From NCBI GenBank assembly GCA_902803455.1, contig CADCQC010000013.1, positions 1 through 6,404 on the forward strand: 6,404 nucleotides of DNA, in the 5' to 3' direction. The number at the start of each line of letters is the position of its first letter. Position 1 is the first letter of the stretch. Positions 1-5,426 of this stretch are shown piece after piece. A program made the position numbers and the translations under genes. Source of the stretch: an uncultured Prevotellaceae bacterium. GTDB taxonomy: Bacteria; Bacteroidota; Bacteroidia; Bacteroidales; Bacteroidaceae. The notes below the pieces were generated by a model. It did not search any database. It had not been told where the DNA came from and worked only from the letters and a program-made list of their open reading frames with translations.

Positions 1-437
1 ACCATGGCTGTAAACAGGTTGAACCGTTGGCCGATGGGCTTTACGATCCCTTCGTCTTTTCCGTCACGATAATAATTCATGTTGGAGCAATATAGGGAGG
101 GGGTGTCACCAGCTTTCATCAGCTGTTCTGTCGCAGCAGACAACTTGTCGGGCAACCAGATGTCGTCCTGGTCGCAGAAGGCGTAATAATCGGCATCGTG
201 GGCATGACTGAGCAGATGGATGAAACTCATGGCCCATCCTATGTTGTCGCCGGCATACCAAGTCAGATGCCCTGCTGCCTGCCACCGGTCGAGAATGTCG
301 TGGGTGGCATCTGTGGAACCGTCATCACGCACAAGGATGTCGGTCTCAACACCTCGCTGTGACAACAGGGAGCGAAGTTGTTCTTCCAAGTATTCTTCGC
401 CGTTATAAGTGGAAAGTAGGATGTTGACTTTCTTCAT
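1..437 (-). CDS. Family 2 glycosyltransferase, N-terminal part (runs off the left edge)
   Basis: The minus strand reads 145 codons from an ATG at 437 down to the window edge, so the C-terminal part is missing. Residues 1-12 form the first beta strand of a GT-A fold and end in the STYNG motif (9-13) found in nucleotide-sugar binding sites. A DDGSTD motif follows at 38-43. A CDQDDIW motif at 88-94 supplies the DxD-type metal-binding aspartates (D89, D91). This combination is typical of GT2 enzymes, often annotated as rhamnosyl- or galactosyltransferases, that extend O-antigen or capsule repeat units at the inner face of the cytoplasmic membrane. Donor and acceptor cannot be told from the sequence. 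The gene is divergent from the WecA-like gene, which fits a polysaccharide locus. The ATG at 437 is the natural start because the STYNG strand begins four residues later. No strong ribosome binding site is visible. Confidence 0.93.
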   Translation of the reverse strand, partial: MKKVNILLSTYNGEEYLEEQLRSLLSQRGVETDILVRDDGSTDATHDILDRWQAAGHLTWYAGDNIGWAMSFIHLLSHAHDADYYAFCDQDDIWLPDKLSAATEQLMKAGDTPSLYCSNMNYYRDGKDEGIVKPIGQRFNLFTAM

Positions 438-570
438 GTCTCTCGTCTCTATGGTCAATAACGGAAGAATTGCCTTTTTTGTTGTTATCAATGATCTTTT
501 TTGGTTGTTTCTTTTCATTTTTGCCGTCTCTTTTCCATACGGTGATGTCGGATGGTGTGCTTGCCATCAT
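403..570 (-). CDS. Possible 55-residue small ORF overlapping the glycosyltransferase start
   Basis: An ATG-ATG pair at 565-570, just after an A8 run on the minus strand, opens a 55-codon frame. It stops at 403-405 and so overlaps the first 35 bases of the glycosyltransferase in another frame. The peptide is highly charged, rich in Lys, Asp, Glu, Asn and His, with no membrane segment or recognisable domain. A-rich sequence before the start is usual for Bacteroidetes genes, but the composition may simply reflect the A-rich strand of this intergenic region. It could be a leader peptide translationally coupled to the glycosyltransferase, or a chance open frame. Chance is more likely. Confidence 0.15.
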   Translation of the reverse strand: MMASTPSDITVWKRDGKNEKKQPKKIIDNNKKGNSSVIDHRDERHEESQHPTFHL

Positions 571-645
571 TTTTTTTATGATTACCAGCCAGGCTCAAAA
601 AAAAGGTGATGCAAGCAATAATCAGCAATGATTTGAGTTATTTAT
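438..645. other. Divergent intergenic region with homopolymer tracts
   Basis: These 208 bases separate the divergent glycosyltransferase and WecA-like genes and should hold promoters for both. On the plus strand there are T6 at 475-480, T6 at 497-502, T5 at 518-522, T8 at 570-577 and A8 at 597-604. I found no convincing match to the Bacteroidetes -7 element TAnnTTTG on either strand. The nearest is CATTTTTG at 516-523 on the plus strand, which lacks a well-spaced -33 partner. Confidence 0.6.
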
Positions 646-1782
646 ATGAAAGGATCAATCATCGAACAGTTCATGTCCAACTACCTCATACTTGATGCTG
701 TCGCTTTTTTTGCCAGTGCGCTCTGTGGTTTCATCTTGATACCTCAGATCTTGAATTATTGCAAGCAAAAAAAACTCTATGACATCCCCAATGAGCGTAA
801 GGTGCATAAGAATTTCATCCCTCGCCTGGGAGGGGTCAGTTTCCTTCCGAGCATGTTGCTGGCATTTCTTCTTGCTGTGGCATTCATGACCCGGCTGACG
901 GGAGAGGAACCGATGACCATCAGCCTTTGGACAGGTACTTTTTTTGTCAGTCTCATCTTGATTTATGGCGTGGGCATTATCGATGATCTTTTCGGCGTGA
1001 CAGCGAGAATGAAGTTTGGGGTGCAGATCATCGCGGCATTGCTGATGCCATTGTCGGGACTCTATATCAACAACCTCTATGGATTTATGGGCATTCATGA
1101 AATTCCATTCTGGTTGGGCACGGTCATCACCGTATTTATTATCGTCTTTATCGACAATGCGATCAATCTGATTGATGGCATCGACGGTCTGGCTGGTGGC
1201 CTGGCCTTTCTTGCGTTGGGAGGATTCCTCGCCTGTTTCATGCGTGAAGAGGTGTATACCTATTGCATTCTCATTTCCGGACTGATGGGGGTGCTTTTGC
1301 CCTATCTTTATTTCAACATCTTGGGTGATCCTGAGAAAAACCGTAAGATTTTCATGGGCGACTCGGGCAGTCTGACTTTGGGTTTTATTTTGGGATTCCT
1401 CTTCGTGAAATTTTCCATGCACAACCCCAATGTGATGCCATTCCATAAGGATGGGCTCATCTTGTCGATCACCATGTTGATCGTACCGATGTTTGATGTG
1501 GTCAGGGTGGTCTTGATGAGGACCTATCATCATCGTCCGTTGTTTTCTGCGGATAAGAATCATATTCATCACAAACTGATGCGGACCGGCCTCACACAGC
1601 ACATGGCATTGATGGCCATCCTTCTTGCCGCAATGCTGTTTGGGGGCATCAACCTGTTTTTCACTCAGGTGCACTATATCGATCTGACCTATATCCTGTT
1701 GATAGACATCGCAGTATTCCTCTTACTCAATGGGCTGGTAGATGTCGCCATTAAGAGGCGGGGTGAGCAGATCTTTTCCTGA
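646..1782 (+). CDS. wecA: WecA/TagO-type polyprenyl-phosphate N-acetylhexosamine-1-phosphate transferase
   Basis: This is a complete 378-residue multi-pass inner-membrane protein of the MraY/WecA family with roughly ten or eleven hydrophobic segments. Such enzymes transfer HexNAc-1-phosphate from a UDP-sugar to undecaprenyl phosphate, the first step of O-antigen, capsule or enterobacterial-common-antigen type glycans. Visible family motifs are PRLGG (59-63), the paired aspartates D113-D114, an NAINLIDGIDGLAGG block (171-185) with D177 and D180, MGDSGS (237-242), a membrane-end D284, and the DKNHIHH motif (303-309) typical of WecA/TagO rather than MraY. Length is usual for the family. The ATG at 646 follows an A/T-rich leader (gttatttat); an internal ATG at codon 10 (673) is also possible, because the first membrane segment starts after it. 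The symbol is by family resemblance; the sugar (GlcNAc, GalNAc or a modified form) is not known. The next gene starts 63 nt downstream with no obvious terminator between. Confidence 0.93.
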   Translation: MKGSIIEQFMSNYLILDAVAFFASALCGFILIPQILNYCKQKKLYDIPNERKVHKNFIPRLGGVSFLPSMLLAFLLAVAFMTRLTGEEPMTISLWTGTFFVSLILIYGVGIIDDLFGVTARMKFGVQIIAALLMPLSGLYINNLYGFMGIHEIPFWLGTVITVFIIVFIDNAINLIDGIDGLAGGLAFLALGGFLACFMREEVYTYCILISGLMGVLLPYLYFNILGDPEKNRKIFMGDSGSLTLGFILGFLFVKFSMHNPNVMPFHKDGLILSITMLIVPMFDVVRVVLMRTYHHRPLFSADKNHIHHKLMRTGLTQHMALMAILLAAMLFGGINLFFTQVHYIDLTYILLIDIAVFLLLNGLVDVAIKRRGEQIFS

Positions 1783-1845
1783 ATCATCATTCACCGTGTC
1801 TTTTTATCGCCGAAAAGCGTGGAAGAGACCAAACAATTTCAAGAG

Positions 1846-3165
1846 ATGAAAAAAATACTGACCTTAATATCGATGGCTTTCTGGTTTGCCGTAGGATGCA
1901 CGGCCAAAGATGTGCTGATCACAGAATGCGGTGCCAAAGTGGGAAAAAACAAAATCAGCACGGAGGCCATCCAAAAGGCGATCGATCTCTGTCACAAAAG
2001 TGGGGGAGGGAAGGTCATCGTGCCTAAGGGGAAGTTTGCCACCGGGGCCATCGTGCTAAAAAACGGAGTGAAACTTCATCTTGAAGAGGGCGCCGTGCTC
2101 TATGGCAGTAAGCGGCCGGCAGATTATGTGCTCAACAAGGACAGAAAAGACATCATCTGGACCACGCAGCTCATCTTTGCGCAGGGAGCGAAGAATATCG
2201 GTATCACGGGAAGCGGCGTCATCGACGGACGGGGAGCGGGATTCACCGACCAGGCATGCAATGCGGTAGGCGTCACCCGACCCATGCTGATCCGTTTTGA
2301 CAGTTGTCGTGACATCATCGTCAGTGGAGTGACCTTGCGCAATTCTGCTGTATGGATGCAGCATTATTATGCTTGCGACAATCTCGTCATCAAGGGAATC
2401 ACGGTGGATGACTTCTGTAATAATTGCAATGATGGCATAGATATCACATGCTGTAATAATGTGACGATATCCGACTGCCTCATCGAGTCGGATGATGATG
2501 GCATCTGCCTGAAAACCACATCTTTGCGTCCTTGTCAAAATGTCACTGTCACCAACTGCACGGTGAGCACTCACTGCAATGCTCTGAAAATCGGACTGGA
2601 GAGTCTGGGCGATTTCAGCAATATCACGTTCCGTAATTGTCGGGTCCGTCCTTCAAATAAAAAGGTGTTCAACGGATTGGCAAGTGGCATCTCTGCCATT
2701 GCCGTGGAGTCGGTGGATGGCGGAAATATCAGAAATGTGGTCTTCGACCAAATCGATGTCGTGGGGACGGAAGCACCGATCTTTGTCAGATTGGGTGATT
2801 GCGGAAACACCTATGACCAGAAGGTGCCCAAGCGCCGGAAGGGGACGCTTAGCGGAGTGAGCATCAGCAACGTCACCGTGACAGGGGCGGGAAATACAGG
2901 ATGCTCCATCACAGGACTGCCAGGACAGCATGTGGAAGATGTGAAACTGAGCAATATCTCCATCACTCATAAAGGTGGAATGGGCAGGGTGATGGCACCT
3001 AGGGACAACAAGGCTGCGGATTATCCCGAAGGCACGATGTGGGGAATATTGCCGGCAAAGGGCTTTTTTGTGAAGAATGCCAGAGGTGTCTCGTTCGACA
3101 AAGTCAAGATCATCTCCACCAAAAACGATGAGCGGCCTCCTGTCTATAGAGAGAACGTTGAGTAG
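1846..3165 (+). CDS. Exported glycoside hydrolase family 28 (polygalacturonase-type) enzyme
   Basis: The protein has 439 residues from the ATG at 1846. The frame stays open to a GTG at 1819, but the ATG directly precedes a signal peptide (MKK, then a hydrophobic core) ending in AVGC, a possible lipobox with Cys18; cleavage after CTA is an alternative. The rest is a right-handed parallel beta-helix with repeated N-[IV]-x-[IV] turns, as in GH28 pectinases, which hydrolyse galacturonic-acid linkages by inversion. Catalytic aspartates fit NDGIDI (D196) and SDDDG (D216-D218). H243 lies in THCNALKIG, where classical enzymes have GHG. I see no RIK triad; the matching segment reads SGISAIAV. This resembles a bacterial GH28 subgroup I recall with HCNALKIGTES and SGIS, whose members may be exo-acting or cut rhamnogalacturonan; substrate is not assigned. 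The mature part is cysteine-rich. No SusC/SusD pair or other pectin gene is in view. The preceding WecA-like gene may be co-transcribed. Confidence 0.92.
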   Translation: MKKILTLISMAFWFAVGCTAKDVLITECGAKVGKNKISTEAIQKAIDLCHKSGGGKVIVPKGKFATGAIVLKNGVKLHLEEGAVLYGSKRPADYVLNKDRKDIIWTTQLIFAQGAKNIGITGSGVIDGRGAGFTDQACNAVGVTRPMLIRFDSCRDIIVSGVTLRNSAVWMQHYYACDNLVIKGITVDDFCNNCNDGIDITCCNNVTISDCLIESDDDGICLKTTSLRPCQNVTVTNCTVSTHCNALKIGLESLGDFSNITFRNCRVRPSNKKVFNGLASGISAIAVESVDGGNIRNVVFDQIDVVGTEAPIFVRLGDCGNTYDQKVPKRRKGTLSGVSISNVTVTGAGNTGCSITGLPGQHVEDVKLSNISITHKGGMGRVMAPRDNKAADYPEGTMWGILPAKGFFVKNARGVSFDKVKIISTKNDERPPVYRENVE

Positions 3166-3194
3166 CATTTGCTTTCTGTGATCTTTTGATGAAT

Positions 3195-3234
3195 AGCATG
3201 CGGATAGGATGAGTAATCATGGTATCCGCATGCT
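3195..3234. other. Long perfect-armed hairpin after the GH28 gene (terminator or structured element)
   Basis: A 12-bp perfect inverted repeat (3195-3206 with 3223-3234, arms AGCATGCGGATA / TATCCGCATGCT) is followed inward by a symmetric GG/GG internal loop, then a further 4-bp stem (ATGA / TCAT) closed by GTAA, a GNRA-type tetraloop. Sixteen of eighteen positions per arm can pair. It lies 30 nt after the GH28 stop codon. No T-run follows, so it is not a textbook intrinsic terminator. It may still end or protect the 3' end of the GH28 mRNA, or be a protein-binding palindrome. Confidence 0.6.
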
Positions 3235-3310
3235 TGCGTTATTGTCGGAAGGAAAGGGCATATCCTTGGGAATCTTGTCGGTAAGATAAAAATGCACATA
3301 CCACACCTTT

Positions 3311-3345
3311 AGGGATTTTCCCCTTTCAATGTAGGGAAAATCCTT
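3311..3345 (+). terminator. Terminator-like hairpin just upstream of the next promoter
   Basis: GGATTTTCCC (3313-3322) pairs perfectly with GGGAAAATCC (3334-3343), and a G-T wobble plus an A-T pair extend the stem to 12 bp around an 11-nt loop. A short T4 run (3344-3347) follows on the plus strand, so it could end transcripts coming from the GH28 gene. Its right arm overlaps the proposed -33 region of the next promoter by two bases, so an operator role is also possible. Confidence 0.45.
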
Positions 3346-3375
3346 TTCAACACTACAAAAAAGTTTGTTCCTTTG
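3344..3375 (+). promoter_or_regulatory. Putative Bacteroidetes-type promoter for the repeat-rich secreted protein
   Basis: TTCCTTTG at 3368-3375, followed by CA, matches the Bacteroidetes -7 consensus TAnnTTTG at all but one defined position. TTTT at 3344-3347, 20 nt upstream, resembles the -33 element TTTG at the expected spacing. Transcription would start near 3382 and leave an A/T-rich leader of about 37 nt before the ATG at 3419. Both elements are imperfect, so this is a prediction from pattern and position only. Confidence 0.5.
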
Positions 3376-3418
3376 CATCGTGAACAATAGACAATAACTT
3401 ATCATAAATCTTACGACA

Positions 3419-4624
3419 ATGAAAAGAATACTGATAGCCATGACAGTCATGCTGACCATCACCCTGTCGGCAAGCGCAATGAGTTACGAGCAGGCTCGTC
3501 AGCAAGCCTTGTTCCTCACCGACAAGATGGCCTATGAGCTCAACCTGACAGAAGAGCAATACGAGGCAGCCTATGAGGTCAATCTCGACTACCTCATGAG
3601 CGTCAATACACAGGCCGACCTTTATGGCGCTTATTGGAGGCAACGTAACCTCGACCTGAGCTATATCTTGTTTGACTGGCAATACAATGCCTATCTGGCA
3701 GCCACCTATTTCTATCGTCCCCTCTACTGGGAGGCTGGTTATTGGCACTTCGGCATCTATGCCCGCTATCCCTACCGCGACTATTTCTACTTCGGAAGAC
3801 CTGTTTTCTGGACAGTCTATCGTGGCGGACACAGTTGGAGAATGAATGGTGGCCGCAGCTGGTATCACGGACGCACTTTCGCACATCACGGAACCAACAA
3901 CCATGGTATGCGTGACAGATTCGACCGTGGCGACTATGGAAGAGGACATGGTGGCAACAACGGACATTTCGGCAACAACGGACATGGCGGACGTGACAAT
4001 CGTGGCGGCAATGGCAACTATGGCGGACGCGACAATCGTGGCGGCAACGGCAATAACGGCAATTTCGGAGGCAATCACGGACGTGATGGCAGAGATCATG
4101 GCACAGTGACACCGCAGCGCGGAGGTTTCGGCGGCAATGCTGACAGACGTCAGAATGAGACGACCAGATCGATCCAGCAGGGTACGCGCAACAATACGAC
4201 CACTGTCCGTGAGAGCAGCACACGACTCACTCCGGGCGCCAATGTCGGAAACTTCAACCAAGGTAGTAGCAGCCCCTCTCGTCCCAACGGCACATTCTCA
4301 AGAGGTAACTCTTCCTCCAACCGCTCGGTGACAACAGCCCCTGTGCGCAGTGGTTCTCCTTCAGTAGGCCGGTCTATGGGTTCCGCTCCCAGCCGTTCGG
4401 TTTCCACTCCATCTCGTTCGATGAGTGCTGGTAGCAGCAGACCATCCAGCTCCTTCAGCAGTGGACGTTCCAGTGGCTCCTTCGGTGGTGGTCATTCCAG
4501 TGGCTCCTTCAGCAGTGGCCGTTCCGGTGGTTCCTTCGGTGGTGGTCATTCCGGTGGCTCCTTTGGCGGAGGCCGTTCCGGTGGCGGTTTCGGAGGTGGT
4601 CGCTCGGGTGGTGGACGCCGATAA
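3419..4624 (+). CDS. Secreted protein with Tyr/Trp-rich domain and Gly/Ser/Arg/Asn-rich repeat tail
   Basis: I do not recognise this 401-residue protein as a named family. Residues 1-20 form a clear signal peptide (MKR, hydrophobic core, cleavage likely after SASA). Residues 22-62 look helical and contain LNLTEEQYE (41-49), which resembles the LTxxQ motif of CpxP/Spy-like periplasmic proteins. Residues 68-150 are very rich in Tyr, Trp and Phe (YWRQRNLDLSYILF, YRPLYWEAGYWHFGIYARYPYRDYFYF). From about 150 onward the chain is low-complexity and probably disordered: a Gly/Asn/His/Arg section (160-240) with two GGRDNRGGNGN copies, a Ser/Thr/Arg/Pro section (250-345), and six 9-residue repeats built on FGGG[HR]SGG[SG] to the end. 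There is no lipobox, LPXTG or recognisable C-terminal sorting domain. The tail is strongly basic, suggesting binding to polyanions or a cell-surface matrix role (inference). It appears monocistronic, with its own putative promoter and terminators. Confidence 0.85.
   Translation: MKRILIAMTVMLTITLSASAMSYEQARQQALFLTDKMAYELNLTEEQYEAAYEVNLDYLMSVNTQADLYGAYWRQRNLDLSYILFDWQYNAYLAATYFYRPLYWEAGYWHFGIYARYPYRDYFYFGRPVFWTVYRGGHSWRMNGGRSWYHGRTFAHHGTNNHGMRDRFDRGDYGRGHGGNNGHFGNNGHGGRDNRGGNGNYGGRDNRGGNGNNGNFGGNHGRDGRDHGTVTPQRGGFGGNADRRQNETTRSIQQGTRNNTTTVRESSTRLTPGANVGNFNQGSSSPSRPNGTFSRGNSSSNRSVTTAPVRSGSPSVGRSMGSAPSRSVSTPSRSMSAGSSRPSSSFSSGRSSGSFGGGHSSGSFSSGRSGGSFGGGHSGGSFGGGRSGGGFGGGRSGGGRR
3986..4054 (+). repeat. 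Tandem 36-bp repeat coding GGRDNRGGNGN, two copies
   Basis: Codons 190-200 and 202-212 of the secreted protein encode the same eleven residues, GGRDNRGGNGN, with one linker codon between them. The two DNA copies differ only at a few third positions (cgt/cgc, aat/aac), which indicates duplication followed by synonymous drift. Confidence 0.85.
4454..4615 (+). repeat. Six in-frame 27-bp repeats at the 3' end of the secreted protein gene
   Basis: Phenylalanines at codons 346, 355, 364, 373, 382 and 391 recur at exactly nine-residue intervals. Each starts a unit of the form F-[GS]-[GS]-G-[HR]-S-[SG]-G-[SG]. Histidine and arginine alternate in the first four units (R, H, R, H) and the last two have R. 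At DNA level the units share ttcggtggtggtcattcc-like cores, and such tandem repeats can change copy number without shifting the frame. Confidence 0.9.
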
Positions 4625-4664
4625 AAACAAAGAAACAATAAAAATGCTACATACTACAATCTGA

Positions 4665-4690
4665 TAATCGGCAATAGGATTAGTTTTTTT
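4665..4690 (+). terminator. Weak hairpin plus T7 run after the secreted protein gene
   Basis: TAATC (4665-4669) can pair with GATTA (4678-4682) around an 8-nt loop, followed by G and seven T residues (4684-4690). This lies 41 nt past the stop codon and has intrinsic-terminator form, but the stem is short and AT-rich. The stronger hairpin at 4757-4786 would act as back-up. Confidence 0.3.
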
Positions 4691-4756
4691 GATACGTTGA
4701 AAGATTGTTTCTCAGGAGTTTAGTTATTAGTAAATCGAAGTAAATTGAAATCAACA

Positions 4757-4786
4757 GAAAGGCAGGCCGCTTTTGGCCTGCCTTTC
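4757..4786. terminator. Bidirectional terminator between convergent genes
   Basis: GAAAGGCAGGCC (4757-4768) and GGCCTGCCTTTC (4775-4786) form a perfect 12-bp GC-rich stem with a 6-nt loop. It sits between the plus-strand secreted protein gene and the minus-strand histidine phosphatase gene, and its right arm overlaps the phosphatase stop codon (4785-4787) by two bases. The A/T pairs at the stem base give short T-runs on both strands, so it can serve both genes. Confidence 0.8.
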
Positions 4787-5297
4787 AATCGTTAAGTATC
4801 AGTGTCCTCACCTCCGCATTCGACATCCGCAAGACTTCATGCATGGGCTTGTCGTAAAACACCGACTGGATGGCTTTGTTGATAATCCCGTGACCGACGG
4901 CCAGCACTGTCTGCTCAGGATAATCATGGCGTATCATATCGAGAAATTTCCTGGCACGTTGTTTCAGGGCCGACATGGTTTCCACATTGGGGGGCCATAC
5001 CTGGTCTTTCAGATCGGGAATATACCTGCCGGTGAAGTCGCCCCAGTCGCGTTCCCTCAGCAGCGGTGTGGTCACCACCGACTGGTGATGTCGCTGGGCA
5101 ATCAACTCGCAGGTGTCGATGGCGCGCTTTAAGTCAGAAGACAGAAAGACATCGATGGGCTCTGCTGCCATGGTGTCGGCCAAGGTGAGGGCTTGTGCCA
5201 CACCGTTTTCGGTGAGGACACCCTGGGTCTGACCTTGCATGATCTGATGCACGTTGTCTTCTGTCTCGCCGTGTCTCACCAGTAGAAGTCTTGTCAT
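4785..5297 (-). CDS. Histidine phosphatase family protein (phosphoglycerate mutase-like)
   Basis: The protein has 170 residues from the ATG at 5297. The frame is open upstream to an ATG at 5345, but the family's first beta strand begins immediately after the inner start (MTRLLLVRHGET), so the extra 16 residues are probably not translated. RHGET (8-12) holds the phospho-accepting histidine H9. SSDLKRA (53-59) supplies the conserved arginine R58, LRERDWGDFTG (80-90) the acid E82, and VGHG (134-137) the second active-site histidine H136. These are cytoplasmic enzymes that remove or move phosphate through a phosphohistidine intermediate. Substrates range from phosphoglycerate to sugar phosphates and alpha-ribazole phosphate, and the sequence does not say which applies here. 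The length suits the small phosphatase branch. The gene lies 129 nt downstream of pnp on the same strand, but a strong terminator between them suggests separate transcription. I saw no clear promoter in the gap. Confidence 0.92.
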   Translation of the reverse strand: MTRLLLVRHGETEDNVHQIMQGQTQGVLTENGVAQALTLADTMAAEPIDVFLSSDLKRAIDTCELIAQRHHQSVVTTPLLRERDWGDFTGRYIPDLKDQVWPPNVETMSALKQRARKFLDMIRHDYPEQTVLAVGHGIINKAIQSVFYDKPMHEVLRMSNAEVRTLILND

Positions 5298-5379
5298 AAT
5301 TGATGGGTTGATGGGCCTGAGGATAATAGGCTTCCCTATGATCATCAGGGCATTCTGCGATGATTTTGGATGTGATGAG

Positions 5380-5414
5380 AAAAATGCTCCCCGACCAGTG
5401 GAAGGACGGGGAGC
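5380..5414 (-). terminator. Intrinsic terminator after pnp
   Basis: On the minus strand, GCTCCCCG and CGGGGAGC (plus-strand 5407-5414 and 5386-5393) form an 8-bp GC-rich stem with a 13-nt loop that can add two inner G-C pairs beyond a mismatch. After the stem, A and then five T residues follow (plus-strand A run 5380-5384). This is a classic Rho-independent terminator, 12 nt past the pnp stop codon. Confidence 0.9.
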
Positions 5415-5426
5415 GTATGTGATTTC

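Noticed and set aside
551..577. A 5-bp hairpin (GATGG/CCATC) followed by T8, like a plus-strand terminator
   Set aside because: The stem is short and no plus-strand gene lies upstream to be terminated, so it is probably chance.
409..609. A 66-codon plus-strand frame with a Phe-rich hydrophobic stretch
   Set aside because: It overlaps the start of the glycosyltransferase on the other strand, and its Phe content comes from the T-tracts. No leader or family signal supports it.
655..1674. A 339-codon open frame on the minus strand, antisense to the WecA-like gene
   Set aside because: It lies wholly inside a gene with full family motifs. Its His/Gln/Asp-rich composition is what antisense of a hydrophobic membrane protein gives, and no domain is recognisable.
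1819..1845. A GTG start extending the GH28 protein by nine residues
   Set aside because: The extension would put charged residues before a well-formed signal peptide that starts at the ATG at 1846, so the ATG is preferred.
3986..4054. The 36-bp repeats considered as a CRISPR-like array
   Set aside because: There are only two adjacent copies without spacers, in frame, differing at synonymous positions inside a coding gene.
3353..4261. A 302-codon minus-strand open frame and several other long frames opposite the Gly-rich gene
   Set aside because: The Gly/Asn/Arg codon bias of the plus-strand gene removes stop codons in other frames. The products are low-complexity Val/Ala/Ile/Ser or Cys/His/Arg strings with no domain, while the plus frame has a signal peptide.
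5298..5345. An ATG at 5345 as the histidine phosphatase start
   Set aside because: The 16 extra residues precede the family's first beta strand and RHGET motif, which begins right after the inner ATG at 5297.
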